Assembly: GCF_927798095.1 (NCBI RefSeq)
Contig: NZ_CAKMMF010000016.1
Span: 1-64,000, forward strand
Direction: 5' to 3'
Source: Paenibacillus plantiphilus
Lineage (GTDB): Bacteria > Bacillota > Bacilli > Paenibacillales > Paenibacillaceae
DNA length: 64,000 nt
This document shows, piece after piece, positions 18,621 to 27,050 of the stretch; position 1 is the first letter of the stretch, and each line of letters starts with the position of its first letter. A program made the translations under genes and the position numbers. The notes beneath the pieces were generated by a model. It was not told where the DNA came from. It did no database searches and saw nothing but the letters and a program-made list of their open reading frames with translations.

Positions 18621-19733
18621 TTATGCAAACCGGACACCTGTGTCCGGATGGAAGAACAGCGCCTTGGACATATCAGGGACGATCCGCAGAGGCTCATCCT
18701 CCACAGCCCGGATATGAGCTTGAACACGCAGGACAAGCAGACGCTCCTGACCAATCTCAAGATGAAGATAGCGATCTGCGCCCATCAGCTCATCAAGCTT
18801 GAATATGCCGGTTATAACCGCATCGGAGTATAGTCCTTCCAGACTGATATTCTCAGGACGAATGCCTAACGTTACGCGCTTGTCTATCAGCCCATGGCGC
18901 TCCAGCATCGCAGCGATGTCCTGCGGCAGCGGAATGGCAAAGCGCGACGTATGAAAGGCTAGACGACCCGTCGGTTCCTTCTGAATTCTGCCCTCGATGA
19001 AGTTCATCTGGGGAGAGCCGATGAAGCCCGCAACGAACGTGTTTGCCGGGGTGGAATAGACAGCTTCGGGCGTGTCGATCTGCTGGATCAAGCCATCCTT
19101 CATAACGACAATCCGATCCGCCATCGTCATCGCCTCCACTTGATCATGGGTGACATAGACAAAGGTTACGCCCAGCGTTTTATGCAGCTTAATAATTTCC
19201 ATCCGCATCTGTACGCGCAGCTTGGCATCCAGATTGGAGAGCGGCTCATCCATCAGAAAAACCTGCGGAGAGCGAACGATCGCGCGTCCAAGCGCAACGC
19301 GCTGCCGCTGCCCGCCAGACAATTGGCTCGGCTTGCGATCCAGATAAGCGTCAAGCTCCAGCGCCCGCGCCGCCCGGCGGACCGATTGGTCGATCTCGTG
19401 CCGGGGCAGCTTGCGGAGGCGCAGACCGAAAGCGATATTTTCAAACACGCTCATATTGGGATAAAGCGCATAGTTCTGGAACACCATCGCAATATCGCGA
19501 TCCTTGGGGGGCAAATCATTGACAAGCCTGTCTCCGATATAAACCTCCCCTTCGCTGATTTCCTCCAGACCCGCAATCATGCGGAGCGTCGTCGACTTCC
19601 CGCAGCCCGACGGTCCGACGAAGACAAGAAATTCCTTGTCCTTGATCTCCATATGGAAATCGCTAACGACCGCATGCTTGCTGCTGCTGTATCGTTTGTA
19701 GACGTGATTGATGAGAATCGTAGCCACTGTCAT
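18621..19733 (-). CDS. Sugar ABC importer ATPase, MsmX/UgpC type
   Basis: The 370-residue cytosolic ATPase has Walker [11 protein letters not shown] near residue 40, signature [15 protein letters not shown] near 140, Walker [14 protein letters not shown], the H-loop VTHDQ and a C-terminal TOBE/OB regulatory region ([12 protein letters not shown]). Such ATPases energise several CUT1 permease pairs, which fits the two ATPase-less pairs in this cluster. ATG 19733 lies only 3 nt from GGAGG. The in-frame GTG at 19727 has better spacing, so the protein may be two residues shorter. A hairpin precedes the gene. The final residues deviate from classic MsmX but the domain is complete. Confidence 0.92.
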   Translation of the reverse strand: MTVATILINHVYKRYSSSKHAVVSDFHMEIKDKEFLVFVGPSGCGKSTTLRMIAGLEEISEGEVYIGDRLVNDLPPKDRDIAMVFQNYALYPNMSVFENIAFGLRLRKLPRHEIDQSVRRAARALELDAYLDRKPSQLSGGQRQRVALGRAIVRSPQVFLMDEPLSNLDAKLRVQMRMEIIKLHKTLGVTFVYVTHDQVEAMTMADRIVVMKDGLIQQIDTPEAVYSTPANTFVAGFIGSPQMNFIEGRIQKEPTGRLAFHTSRFAIPLPQDIAAMLERHGLIDKRVTLGIRPENISLEGLYSDAVITGIFKLDELMGADRYLHLEIGQERLLVLRVQAHIRAVEDEPLRIVPDMSKALFFHPDTGVRFA

Positions 19734-19787
19734 GCACCTCCAAAGCTTTTACGTTCAGGAGCCGTCATTAAAGCCCCATTGGAAAAT

Positions 19788-19827
19788 AGAAAAGGCCATC
19801 CGCATCCCTGCTCAGACGACCTTTTCC
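19788..19827 (-). terminator. Intra-cluster hairpin between binding protein and ATPase genes
   Basis: On the minus strand AAAAGGTCGTC pairs with GGATGGCCTTTT (wobble pairs included) around a 13-nt loop, followed by a T-rich tract. It sits 8 nt after the binding-protein stop and 54 nt before the ATPase start. It probably lowers expression of the downstream 16 kb relative to the binding protein, a common arrangement in importer operons. Confidence 0.6.
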
Positions 19828-19834
19828 GATACCA

Positions 19835-21214
19835 TTAGCGTGTCGTTTGAAGCGTCTGTAGTTCCTTGTTGACGTTGTCCTCTGCTTCGCGGATTGCCGT
19901 ATTCACATCGATACCCTCCAGCGCAATGCGCTTTGCTGCCCCATCGACGAACTTGCGAACATCCGATTCGAACTCATGCGGCTTAATGACCTTGCGGGGC
20001 TCGGTTTTGAATATGTTCTCAATCTTCTTGCCCTGCAGCACCGGAATGTCTGCACCGTACAGCTTCTCCAGCTCTTCGTTCTGGATCGTCGGTATGCGCC
20101 CTGTTCTTGCCAGCTTCTCCTGCACCTCATCGGACAGCACATTGGCGATCACCTGGAACGCTTCATCCTTATGCTTGCTCGTCTTCGTTACAAGCAGCGC
20201 ATGCACGTTGGCCGATCGGTTGGTCCCGAGGTTCTCCGTAAAGTTCGGGAACGGCGCGAAGTCCCAGTCCAGCTCAATGCCCTGCTGCCGCAGCTCCTCC
20301 AGCGGACCGATGAGATGCGCGAGATTGAAGGCAAGCATGCCGAGATTCTGTTCATTGAAGAAAATATCATCATCATTCGCATACTGATAACGTCCGTCAG
20401 CGCCAATATAGTTAGGAACCTCATAGCTCTTCTTGAGGACATTGAATACCTTCAGCCAGCCCGGATTCGACGTCAAGGTCGACTTGCCTGTCGCAGGGTC
20501 CAGAATGTTAAGATCCAGTCCGGTCGAAATATTCCGTGGCCCGTTAACATCGAAGCCGATAAAATCAACGCCGCCATCCTGCTTCGTCACCTGCTTGCCC
20601 AGCTCGATCACTTCATCCCAGGTCGATTGATCGTCCTTCGGATAAGAAACTCCGAATTTATCGAAGATCTCTTTGTTATAGAAGAGCACCGGCAAATTCA
20701 GCGACAGCGGCAGCACTGACAGCTTGCCCTCCGGCGAATAGGTCTTGATCGTATCCAGCACGACAGGCTTCAGCCGGTTCAGGTCGACGCCATATTTTTC
20801 GATGTAAGGCGTTAAATCCTCCACCAGATCAAGCCGTTCATAGTCGCTCGTAGCAGCCGTCGTGGATGCGATAATAATATCCGGCACGGTCCCCTGCGTA
20901 ATGAGCGGCTCGATCTCGACATCCTCCGGCGCCTCAACCCACTCCAGCGTAATATGCGGATATTTCTCCTTGATCGCATCCGCCAGATAGGCGTTAAACT
21001 CGGTTTCCGTTACCGTAATGCCGGCTCGCAGAACCTTCAAGGTGACAGGCTCCTGCTTGGCGTCGCTGCCCGCTTCTCCGGCTTTCGCGTCCTGCCCTTG
21101 TGCTGCGGCCTTGCCATTATCGTTAGCTGCGCCTTGTCCGTTTTTGTTTCCTTCGGAGCATGCAGTCAGTACAATCATCATCATTGCAATTGCCACTATC
21201 GTTAGTTTTCTCAT
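19835..21214 (-). CDS. Extracellular solute-binding lipoprotein, family 1 (copy 1)
   Basis: The 459-residue CUT1-type binding protein has a lipoprotein signal (MRKLTIVAIAMMMIVLTAC, Cys at 19), an Asn/Gly/Ala linker and a bilobal binding domain (SLNLPVLFYNKEIFDKFGVS; STWDEVIELGKQVTKQDGG). The ATG at 21214 with AAGGTGGGG upstream was chosen. Longer frames would run through the leader hairpin. It is clearly paralogous to the protein at 22374-23750, with shared phrases such as EPLxTQGxVPDII, NKxIFDxFGVxYP and GPLEELRxQGxxLxWDFAP. It is the first gene of the transport cluster. The ligand is unknown. Confidence 0.92.
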   Translation of the reverse strand: MRKLTIVAIAMMMIVLTACSEGNKNGQGAANDNGKAAAQGQDAKAGEAGSDAKQEPVTLKVLRAGITVTETEFNAYLADAIKEKYPHITLEWVEAPEDVEIEPLITQGTVPDIIIASTTAATSDYERLDLVEDLTPYIEKYGVDLNRLKPVVLDTIKTYSPEGKLSVLPLSLNLPVLFYNKEIFDKFGVSYPKDDQSTWDEVIELGKQVTKQDGGVDFIGFDVNGPRNISTGLDLNILDPATGKSTLTSNPGWLKVFNVLKKSYEVPNYIGADGRYQYANDDDIFFNEQNLGMLAFNLAHLIGPLEELRQQGIELDWDFAPFPNFTENLGTNRSANVHALLVTKTSKHKDEAFQVIANVLSDEVQEKLARTGRIPTIQNEELEKLYGADIPVLQGKKIENIFKTEPRKVIKPHEFESDVRKFVDGAAKRIALEGIDVNTAIREAEDNVNKELQTLQTTR

Positions 21215-21253
21215 AGAAGTTCCCCACCTTATTTTTGTCGAGTTCATAGAAAT

Positions 21254-21310
21254 AAAAAAAGAGACGTACTTCATATAGAAGTACATCTCCGTTTTGTACG
21301 GTCGATTATA
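21254..21310 (-). promoter_or_regulatory. Leader element B: -10 box, mini-hairpin and terminator/attenuator
   Basis: On the minus strand a TATAAT (21305-21310) runs straight into CGACCGT-acaaa-ACGG, then a stem GAGATGTACTTC / GAAGTACGTCTC with loop TATAT and seven T. The T-run ends 39 nt before the lipoprotein ATG. It has the same architecture as elements A, C, D and E. If the -10 assignment is right, transcription starts within or just before the CCGT/ACGG palindrome, so this motif could be an operator rather than an RNA hairpin. No good -35 box was seen. Confidence 0.7.
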
Positions 21311-21453
21311 CATTTCATATTATTCATATAGATTTAATTGGTTTTAAGGTTCCATCATCCTATCATTCGGTTGAGAGGATGTCAATTTATTTCTCATTTC
21401 ATGTTTCTCATTCGTCCTCATTCGCCTGTCGGGTACAGTCTGGACCTCGCAGC

Positions 21454-21505
21454 CTCTGTTCGTTCTGTCCGCTCTGTCCGCTCTGTCCGTTCTGTTCGTT
21501 CTTTA
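21454..21505. repeat. Short 9-nt tandem repeat
   Basis: Five near-identical 9-nt units (ctctgtccg with C/T variants) lie in the 3' flank of the thioredoxin-like gene, 10 nt beyond its stop codon. The array has no obvious hairpin. Such slippage-prone tracts can vary in copy number between strains. No function is apparent. Confidence 0.6.
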
Positions 21506-21514
21506 TACCGATCC

Positions 21515-22111
21515 CTATACGGACTGCGGCAGCACGAGATCGCACGCTTCTTCCGGCATCCAGCGTTTGTCCTTGCCTTCCCACTTCACATTGCAGCCAA
21601 TCGGGTTCGTAATCTCGACGCGAAGCGGACGGGCGGCCAAATAATCCTCCAGCGCATTGTCCAGATCGTTCACCGTAATGTTCGCAGCATCCTTGGGCGA
21701 ATCGACTGCACGACCTGTATAAATCAGCTTGCGATCCCCATCGAATACGTAGAAATGCGGCGTTCTAAGCGCACCATATGCGGTCGCAGCCTCCTGCTTC
21801 TCATCATAAACGTAAGTCCACGGAAATTGATGCTCCTCGATGCGCTCTACCATTTTCTCATAGGAATCATCCGGATAGGAGGTCGCGCTGTTGGAGCTGA
21901 TCGCTACGAAAGCGACGCCTTGGGGCGCAAATTTGTTAACTGTAGCCCGCGTCACCTCATCCGATCCTTTAACAAATGGACAGTGATTGCATGTAAACCA
22001 TACGACCAGCGCTTTCGCGCCAGCGAAATCCTGAAGTCCGTAGAATTCTCCGTCTGTCGCCTTCAAGTGGAAATCCGGCGCTTGCTCGCCAATTTGCAGT
22101 GTGTATGCCAT
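21515..22111 (-). CDS. Thioredoxin-fold peroxiredoxin/TlpA-like protein
   Basis: The 198-residue cytosolic protein of the AhpC/TSA-thioredoxin superfamily starts with GEQAPDFHL and carries CNHCPFVKG near residue 43, a CxxC active site preceded by WFT. The cis-proline region is RTPHFYVFD near 116, and [11 protein letters not shown] follows as in 'thioredoxin family' proteins of this type. There is no signal peptide. It is monocistronic, with its own promoter and leader element C, and sits between two solute-binding protein units. It may reduce disulfides or peroxides for the neighbouring flavoprotein modules, which is an inference from shared regulation. Confidence 0.88.
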   Translation of the reverse strand: MAYTLQIGEQAPDFHLKATDGEFYGLQDFAGAKALVVWFTCNHCPFVKGSDEVTRATVNKFAPQGVAFVAISSNSATSYPDDSYEKMVERIEEHQFPWTYVYDEKQEAATAYGALRTPHFYVFDGDRKLIYTGRAVDSPKDAANITVNDLDNALEDYLAARPLRVEITNPIGCNVKWEGKDKRWMPEEACDLVLPQSV

Positions 22112-22144
22112 TCTTCTACCAACTTCCTCTCTGAATTTAAAATA

Positions 22145-22192
22145 AAAAAGGAGACATGCCCATAGAAGGGGATGTCTCCGGTTTACCGGTGG
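22145..22192 (-). promoter_or_regulatory. Leader element C: mini-hairpin plus terminator/attenuator
   Basis: On the minus strand CCGG-taaa-CCGG is followed by a stem GGAGACATCCCC / GGGCATGTCTCC with loop TTCTAT and six T. The T-run ends 33 nt before the thioredoxin-like ATG. Compared with A and B, both arms of the mini-hairpin have changed together (CCGT/ACGG to CCGG/CCGG), which supports selection on pairing or on palindromic symmetry. Confidence 0.7.
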
Positions 22193-22207
22193 AATCAGCC
22201 ATAACTC

Positions 22208-22235
22208 ATAATATCACACTATTCCCACCTGTCAA
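22208..22235 (-). promoter_or_regulatory. Sigma-A type promoter of the thioredoxin-like gene
   Basis: A perfect TTGACA (22230-22235, minus strand) and TATTAT (22208-22213) are separated by 16 nt. The predicted start is about 10-15 nt upstream of the CCGG mini-hairpin, so leader element C would be transcribed as a short RNA leader. Confidence 0.65.
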
Positions 22236-22373
22236 GTATGATTTATAGACCTATTGATTCACCGTCCAATCCAACTGTCGCTTGTCCGCATCAAGCATTC
22301 AGCATTCAGCTCGGCAATCGATCGATGCGGCAGATGACTCATTCGTTGAACGCCTGATCGCATTTCTGGCATG

Positions 22374-23750
22374 CTAGGATTTTGTTTTCTCCAACGTTTC
22401 CAAGTCCTTGTCGATCCGCTCCTTTGCCTTGCGCAGCGCACTGTTGACGTCCAGCCCATGCAGAGCGATTTCCCCCGCTGCTTCGGTTAAATACTTGGTG
22501 ATTTTGCCCTCCAGAATGTTGGGGGTGTGAGGCGTCCGCGGCTCTGCTTTGAAAATATTGCCCAGCGTCTTCCCCTTCAGCACCTCGATATCCGCGCCGT
22601 ATTCCTGCTCCAGCTCAGGGATGTCCAGAACCGAGACGCGCCCATTGCGGGTCACGATGCGCTGCACCTCCTCGGAAAGCATATAATTCATGACCTGATA
22701 GGCCTCATCCTTATGCTTGCCAGCCTTGGAGAGCGTCATGGAGTGCACGTTAATTTCGATGCTTGAGCCAAGTGCCTCCTTGAAGTTCGGATGCGGGGCA
22801 AAATCCCAGTTCAAGGTCACGCCCTGCTTGCGCAGCTCCTCCAGCGGACCGACCAGCTGGGCGAGATTATGGGAGTACATCGCCAGATTCTGATCGGTGT
22901 AGAAAATATCATCCTTTTCCGTCCACCGATAATGATTATCCGGACCGATAAAGCCCGGAATCTCGTACAGCTGCTTCAACGTTTCGTATACTTTGACCCA
23001 CTCGGGAGAGGTGATGGCAGCACGATTCGTCTTGGGATCGATAACATCCAGCGACAGTCCGCTTCCCAATCTAGCCGGGGCCAGATCGATGCCGATGTAA
23101 TTGACACCGCCGTCGGTTCTCGTGAGCTGCTTGGCAATGCCTAGAATCTCGTCCCATGTCTTCACGTCTTCGGGATACGCAACCCCGAATCTGTCGAAGA
23201 TGTCCTTGTTATAATAGATGACCGGCAAATTAATCGAGAACGGCAATTGATTGCTTCCGCTTCTCAGCTCTGTGGCATCGGCAACCGTCCGCTTCAGCCG
23301 CCCATCGTCGTACCCGAACTTCTCCTTATAGGGGGCAAGCGGTTCAGCGAGCCCGGCCTCATCGATTGCCTGATAGCTGCCGCCGAATATAATATCCGGG
23401 ACGATCCCTTGCGTCAGCAGCGGCTCAATATCAGAGCCCTCCGGCACATCGATCAGCTTGACCGTTATATGCGGGAATTTCTTCTGCACCGGTCCGTTGA
23501 AATAATGCTCGACCTCCGTCTGCGTCAGCGTAATGCCGCCCCATTTGAACAGCAGCAGTTCAATGGGCTCCTTCTTCTCCCCCGACTCTGAGTCGGCATT
23601 GCGGGCAGCGCCGTTCGCCGCCGTCCCTGATTCCGCATTGCTGCTGGCGCCGCCAGAGTTGGATGCCGCCTGCGAGCAGGCTGTCGCAATTAATGCGGTT
23701 AACAGAATGGCGATTACTGCGGGATGAAGCTTCATCTTCGTTTTTTTCAT
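22374..23750 (-). CDS. Extracellular solute-binding lipoprotein, family 1 (copy 2)
   Basis: The 458-residue binding protein has a signal peptide ending LIATAC (Cys lipidation site), a Ser/Gly/Asn-rich linker and a family 1 bilobal domain (NLPVIYYNKDIFDRFGVAYP; KTWDEILGIAKQLTRTDGG). The ATG at 23750 is preceded by GGAGG and GGAGAG. The longer frame to 23918 overlaps the ferredoxin gene. It is a paralogue of the protein at 19835-21214 and is encoded 52 nt downstream of the second flavoprotein-ferredoxin pair with no permease of its own, so it may feed the permeases of the large cluster. Confidence 0.9.
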   Translation of the reverse strand: MKKTKMKLHPAVIAILLTALIATACSQAASNSGGASSNAESGTAANGAARNADSESGEKKEPIELLLFKWGGITLTQTEVEHYFNGPVQKKFPHITVKLIDVPEGSDIEPLLTQGIVPDIIFGGSYQAIDEAGLAEPLAPYKEKFGYDDGRLKRTVADATELRSGSNQLPFSINLPVIYYNKDIFDRFGVAYPEDVKTWDEILGIAKQLTRTDGGVNYIGIDLAPARLGSGLSLDVIDPKTNRAAITSPEWVKVYETLKQLYEIPGFIGPDNHYRWTEKDDIFYTDQNLAMYSHNLAQLVGPLEELRKQGVTLNWDFAPHPNFKEALGSSIEINVHSMTLSKAGKHKDEAYQVMNYMLSEEVQRIVTRNGRVSVLDIPELEQEYGADIEVLKGKTLGNIFKAEPRTPHTPNILEGKITKYLTEAAGEIALHGLDVNSALRKAKERIDKDLETLEKTKS

Positions 23751-23802
23751 ATTCTCTCCAAGCCTCCGTATCCGTTTCGTATCATATCGTATTTTCTCCC
23801 CA

Positions 23803-24144
23803 TCAAGCTCGGCCTGGACGTATGCGGCGAAGAACAGGTGTAGTATCGTAGCTGGCCATGGAGTCGCCGCCATTCCTTCCCCACCCGATCGCCGAACGCC
23901 AGCTGCCGAGCAGCCCATTCTCGATCAGCTTCGCTTCATCCACACTTACCTTCTCATCCGCATGATGGGCAACGAACAGCGCATCAGCAGGACAATACGC
24001 CTCGCACATGAAGCAGGTCTGGCAATCCTCCTGCCTCGCAATGACCGGAATGCCGTCATCCCCTGTATCGAATACAAAGGTCGGGCATACCTTCACACAT
24101 ATATTGCAGCTTATGCAGCGATCTCTACTAACCAGCTCGATCAT
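23803..24144 (-). CDS. 2x[4Fe-4S] ferredoxin, AprB-like (copy 2)
   Basis: The 113-residue paralogue of the ferredoxin at 1558-1902 has clusters CISCNICVKVCP and CQTCFMCEAYCP, then the shared tail (GLLGSWRSAIGW). Its start overlaps the flavoprotein stop by ATGA, exactly as in copy 1. The conserved tail and overlap indicate that the pair duplicated as a unit and that the two proteins work together. Confidence 0.88.
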   Translation of the reverse strand: MIELVSRDRCISCNICVKVCPTFVFDTGDDGIPVIARQEDCQTCFMCEAYCPADALFVAHHADEKVSVDEAKLIENGLLGSWRSAIGWGRNGGDSMASYDTTPVLRRIRPGRA

Positions 24145-25769
24145 AACGGCAGCGCCTCCTTCACGATGACTGGCGGTGTGACATGGCTGGAATAAGGAGG
24201 CACTATCTCTGCAGCGACCCTAATCTGTTCGAAGCCTGAGACGAGAAGGCGGTGGGCATAGGCTGGATTCTCCCCCGGGTACTCTGCCAGCAGGTGCAGC
24301 CCCCGCGACTCCCGCCGCGCCAGCGCAGCCGTATACATCCAACGCGCTGATGCAGCCATCGCGGCAAGCTCACGAGCCCTTACACGTCCCTGCACCGACG
24401 GCGGAACTTGCCCCTTCACCTGAGGCCAGAGGGAATGGAGCCGCTGCAGAGAGGCCTGCAACACCGGCTCGCTGCGAAAATAGTTAATATGAAGCGGAAA
24501 CATCTCGCTTTGAATACGCTCGACGCCGCCTGCTAAATCAATGGTCTCACTGGAATCCGCAGTATGCGGCAGCCCGTAACGTCCCGCCGCCTCCGGCTCC
24601 CGAAGATTCGCCGGCTTGGACTGCTTCCGTGCAAAATCCGCCGCTCCCTTGCCGGACCATGTCCCCGAAGCGATTGCCCACGAAGCATTGTAAGCGCCGC
24701 CGCCGGATTTGGCCCCGGCCGTCTTCTCGCGGGAGGCTGCATCGCCCGCCGCATACAGCCCCGGTACAGTCGTAGAGCAATCCTCGCCGACGATCCGAAT
24801 GCCGCCCGTTCCCCTAATCGTTCCTTCATACCGCATCTTAAGCGGAAAACGCTGCGAGAACGGATCGATGCCGGCCCGATCGAAGGGCAGGAACCAAACC
24901 GGCGTCGATTTGCGGAGAATATCCTTCTTCTCCTCCGTATCCGCCAGCGTAAGCTGGGCATAGACTGGGCCTTTAAGCAAATGCTTCGCGAGAAAATCTC
25001 CCTCGCGCGGTCCTCCGGCATGCAGAAGCTTGCCTCCCTCATCGTAATAAGACGCCCAGCCCAGCATCCGATTGCGGGTAACCGTGCCGAAAGCCGCCGT
25101 CGTGGCATACTGCCGGCTGAACTCCATGCCCGACAGCTCCACGCCCAGCTCTGCCGCCATAAGCAGTCCGTCTCCAGTCTGCACATTGCAGCCCAGACCC
25201 TTGCTCAGAAATGCGCAGCCGCCGGTGGCGATGACGACAGCGTTGGCTCTGACCTCCCACGTCCCATCAGCCACGCGGTTAATGCCGCGAGCTCCGGCAA
25301 CGCCATGCTCATCCACAAGCAGCTCCTGCGCCGGAAATTGATCCCATATTTTCACGCCAGCCTTCAAGACGACCCGGCGCATAATAGCCATATATTCGGG
25401 GCCCTGCATATGGGCCTTGAACAAATTCCCGTTGTCATCAAGCGGGAATTGGTATCCCCACTTCTCCATCAGCTCAATATTAAGATAAGCCTGCTCCATC
25501 AATCGATGGACCCATGGCGCTTCTGACAAATAGCCGCCGCCCTTGTAGCGCTCCTCAACATTCTGCGCCCGTTTCACCGGATCTGGCGGAACGTATAGAA
25601 AATTAGTGCCGCCAGGAGCCGTTGCGCCGCTGGTGCCGAGATAGCCTTTGTCAACCAGAATCACTTGCGCCCCGTGGGAAGCCGCACTCCATGCCGCCCA
25701 TGCGCCCGCAGGACCTCCCCCGATAATAAGCACATCTGCCGTTGCCTGCTGTCCTTGTTCTACTGCCAC
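24141..25769 (-). CDS. FAD-binding fumarate reductase/AprA-like flavoprotein (copy 2)
   Basis: The 542-residue flavoprotein is equal in length to copy 1. It has DVLIIGGGPAGAWAAW near the N-terminus, GTSGATAPGGTN near 50, then GLYAAGDAAS and KSGGGAYNASWAI near 370. The start is GTG at 25769 with AGAGGGG 8 nt upstream. The in-frame ATG at 25787 lies against the leader hairpin T-run without a ribosome site. It is followed by ferredoxin copy 2 and solute-binding protein copy 2. Sequence alone does not reveal the substrate. The differences from copy 1 are spread along the protein, so the duplication is not recent. Confidence 0.87.
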   Translation of the reverse strand: MAVEQGQQATADVLIIGGGPAGAWAAWSAASHGAQVILVDKGYLGTSGATAPGGTNFLYVPPDPVKRAQNVEERYKGGGYLSEAPWVHRLMEQAYLNIELMEKWGYQFPLDDNGNLFKAHMQGPEYMAIMRRVVLKAGVKIWDQFPAQELLVDEHGVAGARGINRVADGTWEVRANAVVIATGGCAFLSKGLGCNVQTGDGLLMAAELGVELSGMEFSRQYATTAAFGTVTRNRMLGWASYYDEGGKLLHAGGPREGDFLAKHLLKGPVYAQLTLADTEEKKDILRKSTPVWFLPFDRAGIDPFSQRFPLKMRYEGTIRGTGGIRIVGEDCSTTVPGLYAAGDAASREKTAGAKSGGGAYNASWAIASGTWSGKGAADFARKQSKPANLREPEAAGRYGLPHTADSSETIDLAGGVERIQSEMFPLHINYFRSEPVLQASLQRLHSLWPQVKGQVPPSVQGRVRARELAAMAASARWMYTAALARRESRGLHLLAEYPGENPAYAHRLLVSGFEQIRVAAEIVPPYSSHVTPPVIVKEALPL

Positions 25770-25789
25770 TAGCGCTGCCCCTCTCATAG

Positions 25790-25840
25790 AAAAAAGAGAC
25801 GCACCTCGTATAGAAGCGCATCTCCGATATAAACGGTCGA
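25790..25840 (-). promoter_or_regulatory. Leader element D: mini-hairpin plus terminator/attenuator
   Basis: On the minus strand TTATCGACCG-tttatat-CGG is followed by a stem GAGATGCGCTTC / GAGGTGCGTCTC with loop TATAC and six T. The T-run ends 20 nt before the GTG start of flavoprotein copy 2, so the hairpin lies immediately next to the ribosome-binding site. The ATCGACCG and CGGAGATG blocks match A and B. Confidence 0.68.
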
Positions 25841-25860
25841 TAAGCAAAATAATTTTTCTG

Positions 25861-25908
25861 CACCACGCGCGCCTCCCGGCGTGCGGTGCCATCACGGTAC
25901 GCGGTGCT
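25861..25908 (-). repeat. Copy 5 of the dispersed CACCGCGCGC palindromic repeat
   Basis: The minus strand reads ACCGTGATGG, then CACCGCACGC-cgggag-GCGCGCGTGGTG. It matches the hairpin core and spacing of the copies at 31051, 39571 and 51892, but with several mismatches. It lies downstream of the nitroreductase stop and may serve as that gene's 3' hairpin. Confidence 0.45.
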
Positions 25909-25972
25909 CAGTCACACATCGGCGGTCAAACCTCGTGCGGCTCTTCGATCCCAGCTGCTGTCCGCGACGCGA

Positions 25973-26608
25973 TTAGACCTTCGGCACAATAGGAAGAATG
26001 CTGTCCGCCAGCGGACGTCGGCTGTTGGGCTTCTCCTGCTCATGAAACTCAGGGTCGAGCGTTTCCTTGTCCCCGCGATAGCCCAGCGCAATAACAGCAT
26101 GAAGCTGGATTTGCTCCGACACTTGGAGCAGCTCGCGGGCAGCGGCTTGATCAAAGCCGCCCACAGCCCGTGTAGACAGGCCGAGAAGATTCGCTTGATA
26201 GGCGATAGCAGCCCAAGCGGCGCCCGTATCGAAGGCATGTGTATTCAGCGGCTCCCCGCTTTCTCTTACTGTAACCGAGCCGATCAGAATAAGGACAGGC
26301 GCGTTCACCGTCCACAGCTGGTTGCGCGGGCGAATGAAGCTTTGGAAGGCCGCATGCTCTTCCGGCAAGCGAGCTACATAGAACCGCCAAGGCTGCTGGT
26401 TGCCGCCAGACGGCGCCCATCTCGCCGCTTCCAATACCGTGAACAGCACCTCGTCGCTAACCGGCTTATTCACTGCATAGGATCGAGGGGACCAACGGTT
26501 CAGAATGAGCGGATGAACGGGATAGTCAGGCTGTCTGCTTGCGCTTGCCTCCTCATCGTATTGAAGTCCTTCCAGGTGTTCGAGCAGGTTGCGCAGTGAT
26601 TGTGTCAT
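25973..26608 (-). CDS. Nitroreductase-family FMN oxidoreductase
   Basis: The 211-residue nitroreductase-fold protein has FMN-binding NRWSPRSY near residue 37, the RWAPSGGNQQPWRFYV motif near 62-78, and ALGYRGD near the C-terminus. Enzymes of this family reduce nitro, quinone or related compounds with NAD(P)H. The physiological substrate is not predictable here. The ATG at 26608 has GGAGAAGGAGAG upstream. It is preceded by leader element E and a distant promoter, and it is transcribed toward the flavoprotein unit. It probably belongs to the same regulon as the flanking redox genes. Confidence 0.9.
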   Translation of the reverse strand: MTQSLRNLLEHLEGLQYDEEASASRQPDYPVHPLILNRWSPRSYAVNKPVSDEVLFTVLEAARWAPSGGNQQPWRFYVARLPEEHAAFQSFIRPRNQLWTVNAPVLILIGSVTVRESGEPLNTHAFDTGAAWAAIAYQANLLGLSTRAVGGFDQAAARELLQVSEQIQLHAVIALGYRGDKETLDPEFHEQEKPNSRRPLADSILPIVPKV

Positions 26609-26638
26609 TTGCCATTACTCTCCTTCTCCAAATAAAAT

Positions 26639-26696
26639 AAAAAGGCACTCCTCTAAAATATAGAAGACTGCCTCCGTTGGTACGGTAGCTGATCAA
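26639..26696 (-). promoter_or_regulatory. Leader element E: mini-hairpin plus terminator/attenuator
   Basis: On the minus strand CCGT-acca-ACGG is followed by a stem GGCAGTCTTCTA / TAGAGGAGTGCC (one mismatch) and five T. The T-run ends 30 nt before the nitroreductase ATG. No minus-strand gene lies immediately upstream, so this copy cannot be explained as the terminator of a preceding gene. Just upstream, GATCAAGGGAA can pair with TTCCATTGATC, giving an extra stem absent from A-D. Confidence 0.68.
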
Positions 26697-26757
26697 TGGA
26701 ACGGGATGCCTCATTAGCTATCGCTTCCCTTGATCTATTATATTGCTTATTGATAAG

Positions 26758-26784
26758 GTTATATCGTTTATCCGAGTATGTCAA
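26758..26784 (-). promoter_or_regulatory. Possible promoter of the nitroreductase gene
   Basis: TTGACA (26779-26784, minus strand) and TATAAC (26758-26763) are separated by only 15 nt, short of the ideal. An alternative TATAAT lies further downstream near 26740. Either would transcribe a leader of about 100-150 nt containing element E. Confidence 0.4.
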
Positions 26785-26910
26785 TGCGAATTATGAGTTA
26801 TTTGATTTTTCTAAATAAAGAGGGCTTAAGAAGCGGTCAAGGGAACGGAGGATCATCCTTCCAGCTTGCCACGCACAGCTTATTCTTGCTGAACAATGCT
26901 GAACAAACAC

Positions 26911-26955
26911 GCGGATGCTTTTCCGATCACTGTTGTACCCGGATTTCCTGATGAT
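26911..26955 (+). repeat. Half copy of the CCGATC-CTGTTGT-CCCGG repeat
   Basis: The stretch TTCCGATCACTGTTGTACCC followed by GGATTTCCTG closely resembles the left arm of the large palindrome at 61917-62050. It lies in a gene-free interval of about 730 nt between the nitroreductase and response regulator genes (26609-27342), which otherwise holds the promoter above and the dispersed repeat at 27051. Confidence 0.5.
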
Positions 26956-27050
26956 TAGAGGATATTTGTTCGCCAGCTATGCTAATCGAGAGATAATGAC
27001 AACGGATGTGCAGCATTAGCCGTTTGCTACCATCTCCGTTACTGCGTTAC

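Noticed and set aside
26637-26784. SAM-I or T-box riboswitch in the nitroreductase leader (CTTATCAA and nearby stems look suggestive)
   Set aside because: The conserved S-box core and the T-box AGGGTGGNACCGCG sequence are absent, and the leaders of the sister units are too short to hold either.
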